Shown here one piece after another: positions 52,710 to 62,368 of a stretch of 64,000 nt of DNA (position 1 is the first letter of the stretch; each line of letters starts with the position of its first letter). Position numbers and translations under genes: made by a program. Source of the DNA: Thalassospira sp. HF15 (GTDB lineage Bacteria; Pseudomonadota; Alphaproteobacteria; Rhodospirillales; Thalassospiraceae); the NCBI RefSeq assembly GCF_011806525.1, contig NZ_JAAVKI010000006.1, positions 62,001 through 126,000 of the forward strand, given 5' to 3'. The notes beneath the pieces were generated by a model. That model was given only the letters and a program-made list of their open reading frames with translations. It did not search any database and was not told the DNA's origin.

Positions 52710-53432
52710 ATGCCCAACCATGGCAACCAGGGAATTAAGACTTTGAAATCCGTTCTTGTGCCGATCAATCCGGAAGGCTGGAAATTCGTTGCGATCTTTG
52801 CAGCGATCACTGTGGGCTTGTTCCTGATTGCGGAACCGCTGGGTTGGATCGGCGTGATCCTGACACTTTGGTGCGCGTACTTCTTCCGCGACCCGGATCG
52901 TATTACTCCGACCGATGAAAATCTGGTGATTTCCCCGGCAGATGGCCGTGTTTGCATGATTTCGCAGGCACCGCTGCCCAAGGAACTTGAGCTTGACGAC
53001 AAAACCCCGCGCACGCGTGTGTCGATCTTCATGAATGTGTTCAACGTTCATGTGAACCGCTGCCCGGTCAATGGCGAGATCGTTGGCGAGGCCTATGTGC
53101 CCGGCAAGTTCGTCAATGCCGAACTCGACAAGGCATCGGAAAACAACGAACGCCAGATCCTGCTGGTACGCGACAAGGAAGGCCGTGAATTCGGTGTTGT
53201 CCAGATCGCCGGTCTGGTGGCGCGTCGCATTCTGTGTGACGTCGGCACGGGGTCGCAGCTGAAAGCTGGTGAGCGTTTCGGTCTGATCCGCTTTGGATCG
53301 CGTGTGGATGTCTATCTGCCCGAAGGCGTTTCGCCGAATGTAATTGTCGGGCAAACGACGATTGCCGGTGAAACCGTTCTTGCCGATGTCTCGGCCAAGG
53401 ACAAGGACGCCGCAGTCGGGGAGATCCGCTAA
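52710..53432 (+). CDS. psd: Phosphatidylserine decarboxylase proenzyme
   Basis: A 240-residue short-form Psd, which turns phosphatidylserine to phosphatidylethanolamine at the inner membrane. The proenzyme cleaves itself between Gly and Ser of [11 protein letters not shown] near residue 204, giving a pyruvoyl group on the new alpha-chain end. [18 protein letters not shown] is the other family motif. One or two membrane helices lie near residues 27-58. The ATG at 52710 has a weak ribosome site; a TTG at 52743 ([12 protein letters not shown]) with AGGGA 9 bases upstream is a good alternative. It overlaps pssA by one base, so the two steps of PE synthesis are coupled. Confidence 0.95.
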   Translation: MPNHGNQGIKTLKSVLVPINPEGWKFVAIFAAITVGLFLIAEPLGWIGVILTLWCAYFFRDPDRITPTDENLVISPADGRVCMISQAPLPKELELDDKTPRTRVSIFMNVFNVHVNRCPVNGEIVGEAYVPGKFVNAELDKASENNERQILLVRDKEGREFGVVQIAGLVARRILCDVGTGSQLKAGERFGLIRFGSRVDVYLPEGVSPNVIVGQTTIAGETVLADVSAKDKDAAVGEIR

Positions 53433-54292
53433 TGGCAGGCGGCATCGAACCCACCCGTCGTCCCCGTCGCTTCAAGGCGCTGTCGCTGACCCGGCTGGCA
53501 CCGAATGTCGCGACGATGATGGGCATGTGTGCCGGTCTGACCTCGATCCGCTTTGCGATGCAGGATCGTTGGGAGGCCGCCGTTGCCGCCATCCTGATTG
53601 CCGGGATCATTGACGGTCTTGATGGCCGTCTGGCCCGCATGCTTAATGCGTCCAGCCGCTTTGGTGCCGAGCTTGACAGCCTTTCGGACTTTGTCTGTTT
53701 TGGCGTGGCACCAGCGATGATGCTGTATTTCTGGTCGCTTCATGAGTTGGGCGGCATTGGTTGGGCATTGTCGTTGCTGTTTGCGGTTTGCATGATGCTG
53801 CGTCTGGCGCGCTTCAACACCCAGATGCTTGGTGAGCCTGAATTGCCGACATGGGCCTATCGGTTCTTTACCGGGGTTCCGGCCCCGGCGGCCGCCGCCC
53901 TTGCCATGTGGCCGATTGTCCTGACCTTCCAGTTTGGCGAAGGCATTTTTGACAGCCCGTATATCGTGGCACCTTATGGCGTGCTCATCGCAGGACTGAT
54001 GGTGTCGCGCTTGCCGACTTTCAGCTTCAAGAAGGTCAAGGTGCCGCGCGCCTGGGTGTTGCCGCTGATGCTGGCATTCGGGGCGTCGGTGGCGTTTCTG
54101 GTATCCTCGCCGTGGCTGACCCTTTCGGCGATTGCCGCAATCTATTTCATCACGATGCCGCTGTCCTATCGCTCCTATCGCCGTATGGGGGTCGAAAACC
54201 AGCAAGAGCAGGACAAGGAAGATGAAGAAGACGATGATGGCGAACCCGATGATGATCCCGACGAGGGATTGAACCGCGTCCATCAGAACTGA
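53432..54292 (+). CDS. pssA: CDP-diacylglycerol-serine phosphatidyltransferase
   Basis: A 286-residue phosphatidylserine synthase of the CDP-alcohol phosphotransferase family. It joins CDP-diacylglycerol and serine. The signature DGLDGRLAR...GAELDSLSD (D-x2-D-G-x2-A-R-x8-G-x3-D-x3-D) lies at about 61-86. About six to eight membrane helices fill the rest. The ATG at 53432 shares a base with the psd stop. The C-terminus is a strongly acidic tail (QDKEDEEDDDGEPDDDPDEG) beyond the usual family end. psd-pssA is the normal arrangement in many alphaproteobacteria. Confidence 0.95.
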   Translation: MAGGIEPTRRPRRFKALSLTRLAPNVATMMGMCAGLTSIRFAMQDRWEAAVAAILIAGIIDGLDGRLARMLNASSRFGAELDSLSDFVCFGVAPAMMLYFWSLHELGGIGWALSLLFAVCMMLRLARFNTQMLGEPELPTWAYRFFTGVPAPAAAALAMWPIVLTFQFGEGIFDSPYIVAPYGVLIAGLMVSRLPTFSFKKVKVPRAWVLPLMLAFGASVAFLVSSPWLTLSAIAAIYFITMPLSYRSYRRMGVENQQEQDKEDEEDDDGEPDDDPDEGLNRVHQN

Positions 54293-54304
54293 TCATCAGA
54301 TCAA

Positions 54305-54337
54305 ACAAAAAAGCCGGCATCTTTGCCAGCTTTTTTA
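54305..54337. terminator. Bidirectional terminator between pssA and binding-protein gene
   Basis: AAAAAAGCCGGCA/TGCCAGCTTTTTT (one mismatch) has T-runs on both strands. The stop codon of the minus-strand gene (54335) lies in its tail. Confidence 0.88.
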
Positions 54338-55270
54338 TTGTGCCGATGAAGGGCTGTATTCAAGCCGGGTTTCGAAATGTTCGGAATGAATGTACTGGTC
54401 GCGTGCAGCATAGAACCATTCGCGGTCACTGGGTCCAAGCCATTCGGCATAAAACTCTGTCCACGGCATGGTCGGGTTTTGATCGATGATGCTGTTGATC
54501 TTGGCAATTGCCTTCTTGCCCACGGGTGTCTTGGCACATCCGATTGTGGCTTCCAGCAAAGTGGTGTTGCCCGCAATCGGCAAGGCCTTGATTTCAAGAT
54601 CGGGCGTTTTCTGTCGGCGGTAATATTCTGCTTCTGACGGGAAATAGAGCGTCCAGTCGATCCGGTCGAGATCAAGCATGCGTAGAAATTTTGTATCATC
54701 GGCAACCTGCATGACATGCGTGGCGTGCCGATAACGGTTCAGATGCTCATCGACATGGGTGCCATAAGCGCGCCCGATACGCACCGCCGTCGAAAGCTGT
54801 TCGTCTGCCAGAAGCTTGTCGAGTTCAATATGCCCCTGCGCATTCAGATAGGGGGCAAAGCGCTCTTCGTCGGCCGCCTGAATGACAACTGAAATCGGCA
54901 GATGAAGCAGGATCGTCTTGGCAAAGGCGATATAGGTGCGGCGCTCGGGGGTGGGGATCAGTGTGGTGGAGCAACGCAAGGCTCCTTCGCCGCTTTTCAT
55001 TTCTGCCAGAAGCCGGGCAAGGGGCACGTGTAATACACTGTGATGATATTGCGGCAGCTGGGCAGCAAACCAGTTCTGGGTATCAGCAGCATAGCCGTCA
55101 AGTTTATCGCCATCTGTGATGAACGCAGGGGCAAAGGCCGGCACTGTCCAGATAAAGGATTGATCCGAAGTGGTGTCCTCGGCCGTCGCGCCGTGGGGGA
55201 TCAGCAACGCAAGCGCACAGGCTAGTCCGAAAACCTGTGATCGTGCCGTATGCCAAGCAACCCATTTCAT
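54335..55270 (-). CDS. Periplasmic solute-binding protein, family 3-like
   Basis: A 311-residue exported protein related to extracellular solute-binding proteins family 3. The signal peptide covers about 1-30 (basic ARSQ, hydrophobic VFGLACALALLIPHGATA). The mature part has GYAADTQNWFAAQLPQY, TPERRTYIAFAKTILLHLP and VRIGRAYGTHVDEHLN, the usual lobe features. No ABC permease or ATPase is adjacent, so it is an orphan receptor or part of a signalling system. The ATG at 55270 is used; TTG at 55288 is less likely. The ligand is unknown. Confidence 0.78.
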   Translation of the reverse strand: MKWVAWHTARSQVFGLACALALLIPHGATAEDTTSDQSFIWTVPAFAPAFITDGDKLDGYAADTQNWFAAQLPQYHHSVLHVPLARLLAEMKSGEGALRCSTTLIPTPERRTYIAFAKTILLHLPISVVIQAADEERFAPYLNAQGHIELDKLLADEQLSTAVRIGRAYGTHVDEHLNRYRHATHVMQVADDTKFLRMLDLDRIDWTLYFPSEAEYYRRQKTPDLEIKALPIAGNTTLLEATIGCAKTPVGKKAIAKINSIIDQNPTMPWTEFYAEWLGPSDREWFYAARDQYIHSEHFETRLEYSPSSAQ

Positions 55271-55451
55271 GCAGATTTTTATTCCCAATCGAAGTCAGCT
55301 TCGAAGAATAACATAAATTTACGTCGAAAATTCTTAGGAAAGTATGTATTCGACGCCGCCTTGCAATAACCTTCGATATCGAACTTCATATGGTTTTAAT
55401 GTTGGAATGTATCAACCATTGCAAAGGTTGGTCGATTATGAAGCCGAAAGG

Positions 55452-55484
55452 CAAAAAGGGTCCGGCCCCCGTAAAGGGGGCCGG
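55452..55484 (-). terminator. Intrinsic terminator after the RND pump gene
   Basis: CCGGCCCCC/GGGGGCCGG, a perfect 9-bp stem with a 5-base loop. On the minus strand ACCCTTTTT follows, ending transcription of the gene at 55553. The rest of 55289-55552 shows only short unconvincing frames. Confidence 0.85.
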
Positions 55485-55552
55485 TTCTAACCGCGCGGCG
55501 GGGTCGGGGGAAAAGTCGCGCGGCTATTGGGTTAATCGCTTTTCAAGGCAGG

Positions 55553-58500
55553 CTATTGTGCGCGCCGCTTTGTCTTGCCGGGCAAGAGCGATTTAATCGA
55601 TTTCAGCCGATCACCAATCGACATCTTGCGAAGGCGAACGCCCATCTTGTGACGCATCATCAAGGCACATGGCGTGAAGATCAGCGTCAAGGCAGTCGCA
55701 AAGGCCAGACCGAATGCGATGGAGGTCGAAAGCTGTACCCACCATTGCGTGGACGGTGCACCAATCGAAACATTGCGCTCGGCAAAGTCGATATTGATCT
55801 GCAACACCATCGGCACCAGACCAAGGATGGTCGTAACGGTGGTCAGCATTACCGGACGCAGACGCTGTGCACCGGTCTGCAGGATGGCGGCCTCGATGCT
55901 GCCCGCGGTGTGTTTGAGCCGGTCAAACGTATCGATCAGAACGATGTTGTTGTTCACAACGATACCGGCCAGCGCCACAACACCAATACCGTTCATCACA
56001 ATCGAGAAAGCCTGCCCGGTGATCATGAGACCAAGGAACACACCCGCGGTCGACATGATGATCGCGATCATGATCAGCAGTGAACTTGAGATGCTGTTGA
56101 ACTGGGTGACCAGAATGATGAACATGATGAAAAGGGCCACCGTAAAGGCGTTCATCAGGAAGTCAGCCGATTTCTTCTGTTCCTCATCCTGCCCCTTGAA
56201 CTGGACCGAGATACGCGGGTCGATATCAAGCGTCTGCATCCATGCCTTGACCTCGCCAAGCTTGGTATCGACCAGAACACCTTCCTGCACATCGGCCTTG
56301 ACGGTCAGTGCACGGCGGCTGTCAACACGGGTCAGGGTGCCGGTCTTGGGCTTCGGGGTGCGTTTGATGAAGTTGGACATCGGCACCAGACCCTTGTCGG
56401 TGACGATCTGCAGGTTTTCCAGCTCGTCGAGCGAGCGATATTTCGCCGGATAGCGTCCGACAATATCGATTTCCTCGTTTGAGTCATCCGGACGATAGGT
56501 CGTGAAATTGATTCCGTTGGTCACCAGTTTGACGACATTGCCAATCTGGGTGATATCGGCACCGAATTTCAGGGCCTGGGCACGATCAACCGTGTATTCC
56601 CAGTCAATGCCCGGGGGCGACTTGCCGTCTTCGAAGTTATACATACCGCCCATTTCCTGAAGCCCGTTGACCAGCGTGGTCGCGGCATCATCAAGAAGTT
56701 CGGGATAATACGAACGCAGTTGGATCTGGATGTCCTTGCCCTGCGGCGGACCCGCTTCCTGGGCGCGGACTTCGACGTGAACACCGGCAAGATCGGCCGT
56801 ATCGGCAAGGATACGTTTTTCGATCTCGGTTGCCTTGGGCCGGGTCTGCCAGTCAGCATATTCAAGCTGCACCGTCCCAATCACATCTTCGGATGCCTCA
56901 TTACCACCGGCACCGGCGCCGGAACGGGCATAGACCGTATCAAACCAGTGTTCGCCTTCATGATGGGCATCAAGGGCAAGAATGCGGTCCTCGACTTCTT
57001 TAAGCAGGGCATCCTGTTCGTAGTAAGACAGGTTGCCACGTGCGCGGACCTGAACCACGGCGACTTCCGGTTCAACCGCAGGGAAGAATTCAACACCCTT
57101 GCCAAGCTTGCCAAATGCGACCCAGACGGAAATCAGGATGATAAACGCCGCCGGGATCACCAGCCAGTAGAAGCGAAGCGATCCGCTGAGGAGGCGAACA
57201 TAAATTCCCGTGCCGCCTTTGACCTTGTGGATGTCATCGGCGTGATCGGCTGCAATCGCAGCCAGGCTTTCATTGTTGTCACTGCCCGGTTTGCCAAACC
57301 ATGCACCCACGGTCGGCACAAAGATCAGTGCCATGGCAAGTGACGCGGTCAGCGTAAACAGGACCGTGATCGGCAGGAACTTCATGAATTCGCCGACGAT
57401 GTCCGGCCAGAAGGCCAGCGGCAGGAAGGCTGCAAGGGTGGTTGCGGTTGATGCAATGATCGGAAGCGCCATGCGTTTTGCCGCCAGCGGATAAGCTTCG
57501 CGACGGTGCAGGCCATCAATCATTTTACGGTCGGCATATTCGGTGACGACAATCGCGCCATCCACCAGCATCCCGACAGCCAAAATCAGACTGAACAAAA
57601 CAACGATATTAACCGTCATGCCCAGCGCCCAAAGGATCAGGATCGCGGTCAGGAAAGAACCCGGAATGGCAAGACCCACCAGAAGGCCTGACCGCCATCC
57701 CAGCGCCCAGATGACAACCACCATCACCAGCAGGATCGCAAGGATCACACTGTTCTGAAGATCGGTCAGCATGGTGCGGATATCAGATGACTTGTCCTGC
57801 GAATAACTGATCGTCAGGTTGGGCGGAAACGCCTGCTGTGCTTCGGCTGTGACGGCTTTGATGGCATCAATGACTTCGATGATGTTTTCGCCAACACGTT
57901 TGGAAACCTCAATGGCAATTGCCGGTTCGCCATTCAGACGGGCAAAGCTTTCAGCATCCTTGAATGTCCGGCGCACTTCGCCGATGTCACGGAATCGAAT
58001 GACGGAATCCCCGTCAACGATCAGCGGCATATCAAGGATGTCATTCACGCTTTCAAACAGGCCGGGCACCTTGATGTTAAAGCGGCCCGTTCCGGTATCA
58101 ACCGCACCGGCGGCCACCAGCGCGTTGGAATTGCGAACAAGGGAAACGATGTCGATGCCGTTCAGGCGATAGGCCTCGATCTTCATCGGATCAATGATGA
58201 ATTCGACCAGTTCCTCGCGATCCCCGGCAAGGTTGGCCTCAAGAACGGCTGGAAGGCCTTCAATCGCGTCTTTCAGGTCGCGTGCGGCGTGCAACAAGGC
58301 ACGTTCGGGCACGTCCCCGGAAAGGGTTACAACCAGAACCGGGAACAGCGACAGGTTGACCTCGTGAACTTCGGGGTCGTCGGTATCATCAGGCAGTTCG
58401 GATTTGGCGATATCAACCCGTTCGCGAACATCGGCCAGGGCTTCGTCGATATCGACATCGGAATAAAATTCAAGCGTCACCGATGCGCCGTCCTGATAGG

Positions 58501-58750
58501 ACTGCGATCTCATTTCCTTGACGCCTTCGATGGAGCGCAATTCCTGTTCCATCGGGCGGAGCAAAAGACGTTCGGCATCTTCGGGCGAAACGCCGTCATG
58601 ATGCATGGTGACATACAGAACCGGAATCTGAACGTCCGGATCGGCTTCCTTTGGGATGGCGTTGTAGCCGACCCAACCAGACAGAAGCAGCAGGATCAAA
58701 ACCAGAATGACGGTGCGCGATCTGTTCAGCGCGTGATCAATCAGGGACAT
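55553..58750 (-). CDS. RND efflux transporter, inner-membrane pump subunit
   Basis: A 1065-residue AcrB-family pump with twelve membrane helices and two large periplasmic loops. Helices 4-5 read FSLILAVGMLVDGAIVVTEYADRKM, where Asp397 matches AcrB Asp407 but the next residue, Asp408 in AcrB, is Gly398. The helix-10 position of AcrB Lys940 lies in GIVVNNNIVLIDTFDR and is Asn. The proton-relay triad is therefore reduced to one Asp. It lies 23 bases after the HlyD-type adaptor gene. No outer-membrane channel is encoded here. It exports hydrophobic or toxic compounds by proton antiport; the substrate is unknown. Confidence 0.93.
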   Translation of the reverse strand: MSLIDHALNRSRTVILVLILLLLSGWVGYNAIPKEADPDVQIPVLYVTMHHDGVSPEDAERLLLRPMEQELRSIEGVKEMRSQSYQDGASVTLEFYSDVDIDEALADVRERVDIAKSELPDDTDDPEVHEVNLSLFPVLVVTLSGDVPERALLHAARDLKDAIEGLPAVLEANLAGDREELVEFIIDPMKIEAYRLNGIDIVSLVRNSNALVAAGAVDTGTGRFNIKVPGLFESVNDILDMPLIVDGDSVIRFRDIGEVRRTFKDAESFARLNGEPAIAIEVSKRVGENIIEVIDAIKAVTAEAQQAFPPNLTISYSQDKSSDIRTMLTDLQNSVILAILLVMVVVIWALGWRSGLLVGLAIPGSFLTAILILWALGMTVNIVVLFSLILAVGMLVDGAIVVTEYADRKMIDGLHRREAYPLAAKRMALPIIASTATTLAAFLPLAFWPDIVGEFMKFLPITVLFTLTASLAMALIFVPTVGAWFGKPGSDNNESLAAIAADHADDIHKVKGGTGIYVRLLSGSLRFYWLVIPAAFIILISVWVAFGKLGKGVEFFPAVEPEVAVVQVRARGNLSYYEQDALLKEVEDRILALDAHHEGEHWFDTVYARSGAGAGGNEASEDVIGTVQLEYADWQTRPKATEIEKRILADTADLAGVHVEVRAQEAGPPQGKDIQIQLRSYYPELLDDAATTLVNGLQEMGGMYNFEDGKSPPGIDWEYTVDRAQALKFGADITQIGNVVKLVTNGINFTTYRPDDSNEEIDIVGRYPAKYRSLDELENLQIVTDKGLVPMSNFIKRTPKPKTGTLTRVDSRRALTVKADVQEGVLVDTKLGEVKAWMQTLDIDPRISVQFKGQDEEQKKSADFLMNAFTVALFIMFIILVTQFNSISSSLLIMIAIIMSTAGVFLGLMITGQAFSIVMNGIGVVALAGIVVNNNIVLIDTFDRLKHTAGSIEAAILQTGAQRLRPVMLTTVTTILGLVPMVLQINIDFAERNVSIGAPSTQWWVQLSTSIAFGLAFATALTLIFTPCALMMRHKMGVRLRKMSIGDRLKSIKSLLPGKTKRRAQ

Positions 58751-58773
58751 TTTTTATCTCCTCATGATACGCG

Positions 58774-59949
58774 CTATTGCGCGGCGTTTTCTGAAAGGGT
58801 CGGGCCGGCATCGTCAGACGCCGTTGCAGGTTTTGCGTCATCCTGCATGATCGGCAAGCCGTCCTTGTCGGTATCAAGATGGACAACCTCAACGGTGGTA
58901 CCTTCGGTGACCCAGTCATGACCGACCACGATCAGTTCAAATTCGTCGGGCAGCCCGCCTATCCAGATCAGGTCACGGCTGCCGCCCTGTAATTCGACCG
59001 GCAGGAAGTCAACCTTGTTGTCATCAACAATGGCCCGAACGCCAAGTTCACCCTCGTCATTCAAGGTCAGGACCGACGGCCTTACACGATGGGCGCGTTT
59101 GATGCCGACCGGAATTTCAAGTTCGGCTGTCATGCCATCAGGAATGCGCAGGTCGGGATTGTCAATTTCCACCTCAACCCGATATGTGCGGGTGTCGTTA
59201 TTGGAAACCCGTGCGGTATAGCGCACAATCCCGTCATGGGTGCTGCCATCAAACAGGGTAACCTCTGCGAGCTGGCCAAGATCAATCGCGCCAATGGAAT
59301 GCTCGGGCACATGGGCAACGGCCAGTATCGGGTCACTCTGGATAAGGGTCGCGACCGGATCACCAATCGACAGAAGGTCACCAATCTCGGCCGGGCGATC
59401 TTCGACAATGCCATCAAAGGGGGCGCGAATTTCAGTGTTGCCCAGTTCGGTGCGGGCAACGATCAGTTCTGTCCGGGCTTCTTCAAGCAGGGCCAGTGCC
59501 TCGGCCACACCGTTCTTGGACCGATAGTTCTTTTCAGCAAGGCTTTCGGCGGCGGAGTGTTCAAGTTCGCGCTGCGCGACAAGGGCGCGCGCCTTGGCGA
59601 CACGGGACTGACGGTCACCGGTATCAAGGCGCACAATAAGATCGCCTTTTTGAACGGGCTGGCCCTTTACCGCGCCAACTTCAATCACGCGTGCCTCGGT
59701 CTCAGCCCGGATCTCAACGGAAATGACTGCTTCGGTACGTCCTGTAATGCGCAAATGATCGACGTGATCGACAGCCTGACTGGTGATGGTGCGCACGCTG
59801 GCCAATGGCTTGGGCGCATCACTCTCACGCGTGGTGTTTTCAGACGCAGTCTGATCGGTCGTTTCGTCGCCGGGGGTTAAGTAGGCACTGCCGATCCATA
59901 TAACGGTCCCAACGACCAGTAGAATGGCGATCAGGCGTGAAGCGTTCAT
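58774..59949 (-). CDS. RND efflux periplasmic adaptor
   Basis: A 391-residue HlyD/AcrA-family membrane fusion protein. An uncleaved N-terminal helix (RLIAILLVVGTVIWIGSAYL) or signal anchor is followed by the split lipoyl domain. The first half is VISVEIRAETEARVIEVGAVKGQPVQKGDLIVRLD and the second TEIRAPFDGIVEDRPAEIGDLLSIGDPVATL, around a coiled coil (about 115-175). A barrel domain follows and the last 40 residues are acidic. It bridges the 55553-58750 pump to an outer-membrane channel encoded elsewhere. Probable regulator: the PadR protein encoded just upstream. Confidence 0.9.
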   Translation of the reverse strand: MNASRLIAILLVVGTVIWIGSAYLTPGDETTDQTASENTTRESDAPKPLASVRTITSQAVDHVDHLRITGRTEAVISVEIRAETEARVIEVGAVKGQPVQKGDLIVRLDTGDRQSRVAKARALVAQRELEHSAAESLAEKNYRSKNGVAEALALLEEARTELIVARTELGNTEIRAPFDGIVEDRPAEIGDLLSIGDPVATLIQSDPILAVAHVPEHSIGAIDLGQLAEVTLFDGSTHDGIVRYTARVSNNDTRTYRVEVEIDNPDLRIPDGMTAELEIPVGIKRAHRVRPSVLTLNDEGELGVRAIVDDNKVDFLPVELQGGSRDLIWIGGLPDEFELIVVGHDWVTEGTTVEVVHLDTDKDGLPIMQDDAKPATASDDAGPTLSENAAQ

Positions 59950-60067
59950 TGTTCTCTTCCCTCAAATATTCCGGTCCGGAATGCGTCAGTGGCTGTGTTG
60001 GGCACGTCTTATGAAATTCTTTTTCTTGTCGCTATGCAGTCTTGTGCGCTGCTTAGGGTAAGGATGC

Positions 60068-60652
60068 TCAGGGCTTGTTGGCCTTGCGATTTCTTAATTC
60101 ATCAAGCAGGCCCTGCTTGTTTTCACGAATAAATTTCACCGTCGCATTGCACATGGCCTGTCCCAGTCCGGCGACAAAACAACATCCCGGCGAGGGTTTG
60201 CCGTCTTCATCGCGCCCATGGAACTTCTGATGGGCAGGCTTGTCCGGGTTGTCCGGATCAATCTGCATGCTCATCAATTCGTGACGGGCGGCAAATTCGT
60301 CAATCAGCGCCTCAGTCAGTTCAATTGGCATTTCTTCGGCAAAGGTCAGCATGAACAAAATGTCGGAACGGTATCGATCTTCGGCCGGGCGTGTCTGCAA
60401 AAGGGTGCGCAGGAATGTGCGTCGGCCTTCTGATGTCAGTTGATAAATCTTCTTGTCCGGTTTGTTTTCCTGTTCATGTTCAACAAACGTAACCATACCG
60501 TCCTGGGTCAGTTTGGTCAGGGCCGGATAGATCGAGCCAAGGGACGCGATTTGAAAATGGCTAAAAGTGCCATCATCAAACATCTTGCGGATTTCATATC
60601 CTGTTGCCTCGCCGCCCATCAGGGCACCCAGACATAACGTACGTACGTCCAT
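60068..60652 (-). CDS. PadR family transcriptional regulator
   Basis: A 194-residue winged-helix repressor. The PadR HTH is VRTLCLGALMGGEATGYEIRKMF...FSHFQIASLGSIYPALTKLTQDGMVTF, followed by the charged KKIYQLTSEGRRTFLR wing. A C-terminal helical domain (about 95-190) contains a PSPGCC motif with paired cysteines. The ATG at 60652 (MDVRTLCLGAL) is the natural start; upstream in-frame codons lie in an AT-rich palindromic region. It precedes the RND genes on the same strand by 118 bases and likely represses them and itself. Confidence 0.88.
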   Translation of the reverse strand: MDVRTLCLGALMGGEATGYEIRKMFDDGTFSHFQIASLGSIYPALTKLTQDGMVTFVEHEQENKPDKKIYQLTSEGRRTFLRTLLQTRPAEDRYRSDILFMLTFAEEMPIELTEALIDEFAARHELMSMQIDPDNPDKPAHQKFHGRDEDGKPSPGCCFVAGLGQAMCNATVKFIRENKQGLLDELRNRKANKP

Positions 60653-60733
60653 CTTCTGATCTGTATCCTTGTTGTTTCCCCCGGATCGAAAACGCCTTGG
60701 CGGGGGAGAGTGCCAAGATAACTGTATCAATCC

Positions 60734-60779
60734 GATATATATAGAACTATCATATATCAATTCGATATAGTCAATCGAA
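60734..60779. promoter_or_regulatory. AT-rich inverted repeats upstream of padR
   Basis: GATATATATAG-AAC-TATCATATATC (60734-60758, 8 of 11 pairs) and TTCGAT-N7-ATCGAA (60761-60779, perfect 6-bp arms) lie just before the PadR gene. CGATATA occurs twice in this stretch. They probably include the promoter and PadR binding sites. Confidence 0.45.
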
Positions 60780-60907
60780 TATAACGGAACTTTTTATGAC
60801 AGCCTTTCAATCTGGACGATTCACGCGCCGATGGTGTTACATCATGGTCAGCGATTTTGATCCGATGCAGGTGATGTGATGGTGAGATTGGCAAATATGG
60901 CCTGTTG

Positions 60908-60937
60908 CGGCGTCCGCCTGTGCATAATCGGACGCCG
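60908..60937. other. 9-bp inverted repeat upstream of the membrane AraC gene
   Basis: CGGCGTCCG/CGGACGCCG, perfect arms with a 12-base spacer, 100 bases before the gene at 61037. It may be a hairpin or a regulator site. Confidence 0.4.
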
Positions 60938-61036
60938 ATAGTGTCCGATTGTGTCTATTGAAACGATATAGTTGGTCTGGCCAGGGCATGGTGTGGCCGA
61001 CAGACCAATGATCGATAAATTCAGGAGCATGCCGGA

Positions 61037-62329
61037 ATGACCGGTTGGACGGATTATGTAAGTGCGCTGGTGGCGGCCGTTGGCGTGGCGCAGGCAGTGT
61101 TCCTGTGTTTGATCTTGCGCTCCGAAGGGGCGCGTGCGTTTGGTGCCAACCGCTGGATGATGCTGTTTATCGCAGCCGTTGCACTCAACCTGGTCGAAGA
61201 TGTCGTCGAGCCGATGGTCGGAGGGGATTTCGCCGGTTTTCTCAAACTGTTCTTTGGGCCGATCAATTTTGCCATCGGACCGGCGATATATCTTTATTTC
61301 CGCGAAATTTCCGGCAATCCGTCCCGCCGCCCTTGGGGACATTTCGTCTTGCCGCTTGTGGTGTTTAACCTGACAGCCTGGGTCGTGACCCATCGCGATG
61401 CTGCAACGGCACGTATGGCGGGGCAATACACCGCCTGGGAACTTGTTGAAGCCTTTGTCTGGGCTGCAATCTTTGTTCAAGTGGCGGTATATCTCGTTCT
61501 TTTGTGGCAGGTGGCTTGCCGGTATCAGCGCAAAGCCGAAGAACAGCTTGGTGCGGATCGTAAGGTGATGCAGCGCTGGATCGGGGTGATTCTGGGTGGT
61601 TTGTCATTCGTTTTCATCACCGTTGCCCTAGGCAGGATCGTCAGTCTTTATATGCCTGATCATGCCGAAATGTTTGGCAGCGAGATCGCGTTTGCGTTGG
61701 TTTTGTTTGCCATGAGCTATGAAATTGCCACGCAACCGGCCTTGTTTGTTATGGCCGACTGGCCATCTGATGACACGTCTGATGAGGCAGATGAAGTTGG
61801 TGATTTGCTAAGCAAACCGGCCATTTCAACAGATAAAAATGCGCCGCTGAACGCATCCGTGGCGGATGATGGTGCGTCCAATGCCGCAATCGCGCGGCCG
61901 TTGCTTGATCCTGATGGTGTGACGCGCTCCTTGGCCCGCCTTGAAGAGATTCAGGCGCGGGGGGATATCCTTCTCGATCCGTTGGTGTCCTTGCCAAAAC
62001 TTGCACGCGCCGTCGGGATAACGCCCAATCAGCTGTCCTATGTGCTTAATCACCATGTCGGCAAAAGCTTTTTTGATTTCGTCAACGCCGCGCGTGTGGC
62101 CGAGGCACGGTCTGTGCTGTTGCTGGAGCCGGATCGTACCATTCTCGACATTGCGCTGAGTGTCGGATTTAACTCGAAATCGACCTTCAACCTCGCTTTC
62201 AAGAAAATCACAGGTGAAACGCCAAGTGCCCTGCGTGAAGCAGCACGACGTGACGCGCAATCTGTCAACGCGTCCGAGCAGCCAATCGCAAGTCCGGATC
62301 AACAGCATTGGACGCCAAAGGTCGGATGA
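61037..62329 (+). CDS. Membrane-anchored AraC family regulator
   Basis: A 430-residue protein with an N-terminal seven-helix membrane part (about 8-235; for example ALVAAVGVAQAVFLCLIL and VFVQ-like helices to ALVLFAMSYEIATQPALF). An acidic, Ser/Asp-rich cytoplasmic linker follows, and a C-terminal AraC HTH (about 320-405, LVSLPKLARAVGITPNQLSYVLNHHVGKSFFDFVNAARV and TILDIALSVGFNSKSTFNLAFKKITGETPS). It is thus a one-protein membrane signal transducer that reads an envelope or outside signal and binds DNA directly. Targets are unknown; the next gene in the same direction is the ICMT-like methyltransferase. Confidence 0.88.
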   Translation: MTGWTDYVSALVAAVGVAQAVFLCLILRSEGARAFGANRWMMLFIAAVALNLVEDVVEPMVGGDFAGFLKLFFGPINFAIGPAIYLYFREISGNPSRRPWGHFVLPLVVFNLTAWVVTHRDAATARMAGQYTAWELVEAFVWAAIFVQVAVYLVLLWQVACRYQRKAEEQLGADRKVMQRWIGVILGGLSFVFITVALGRIVSLYMPDHAEMFGSEIAFALVLFAMSYEIATQPALFVMADWPSDDTSDEADEVGDLLSKPAISTDKNAPLNASVADDGASNAAIARPLLDPDGVTRSLARLEEIQARGDILLDPLVSLPKLARAVGITPNQLSYVLNHHVGKSFFDFVNAARVAEARSVLLLEPDRTILDIALSVGFNSKSTFNLAFKKITGETPSALREAARRDAQSVNASEQPIASPDQQHWTPKVG

Positions 62330-62368
62330 CGGGTGATGCTGGGGGCCTCTTTATCAACGGAGGCGACC

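Noticed and set aside
55390-55596. 68-codon basic frame between the binding-protein and RND genes
   Set aside because: It runs through the RND terminator hairpin and into the RND gene's end in antisense.
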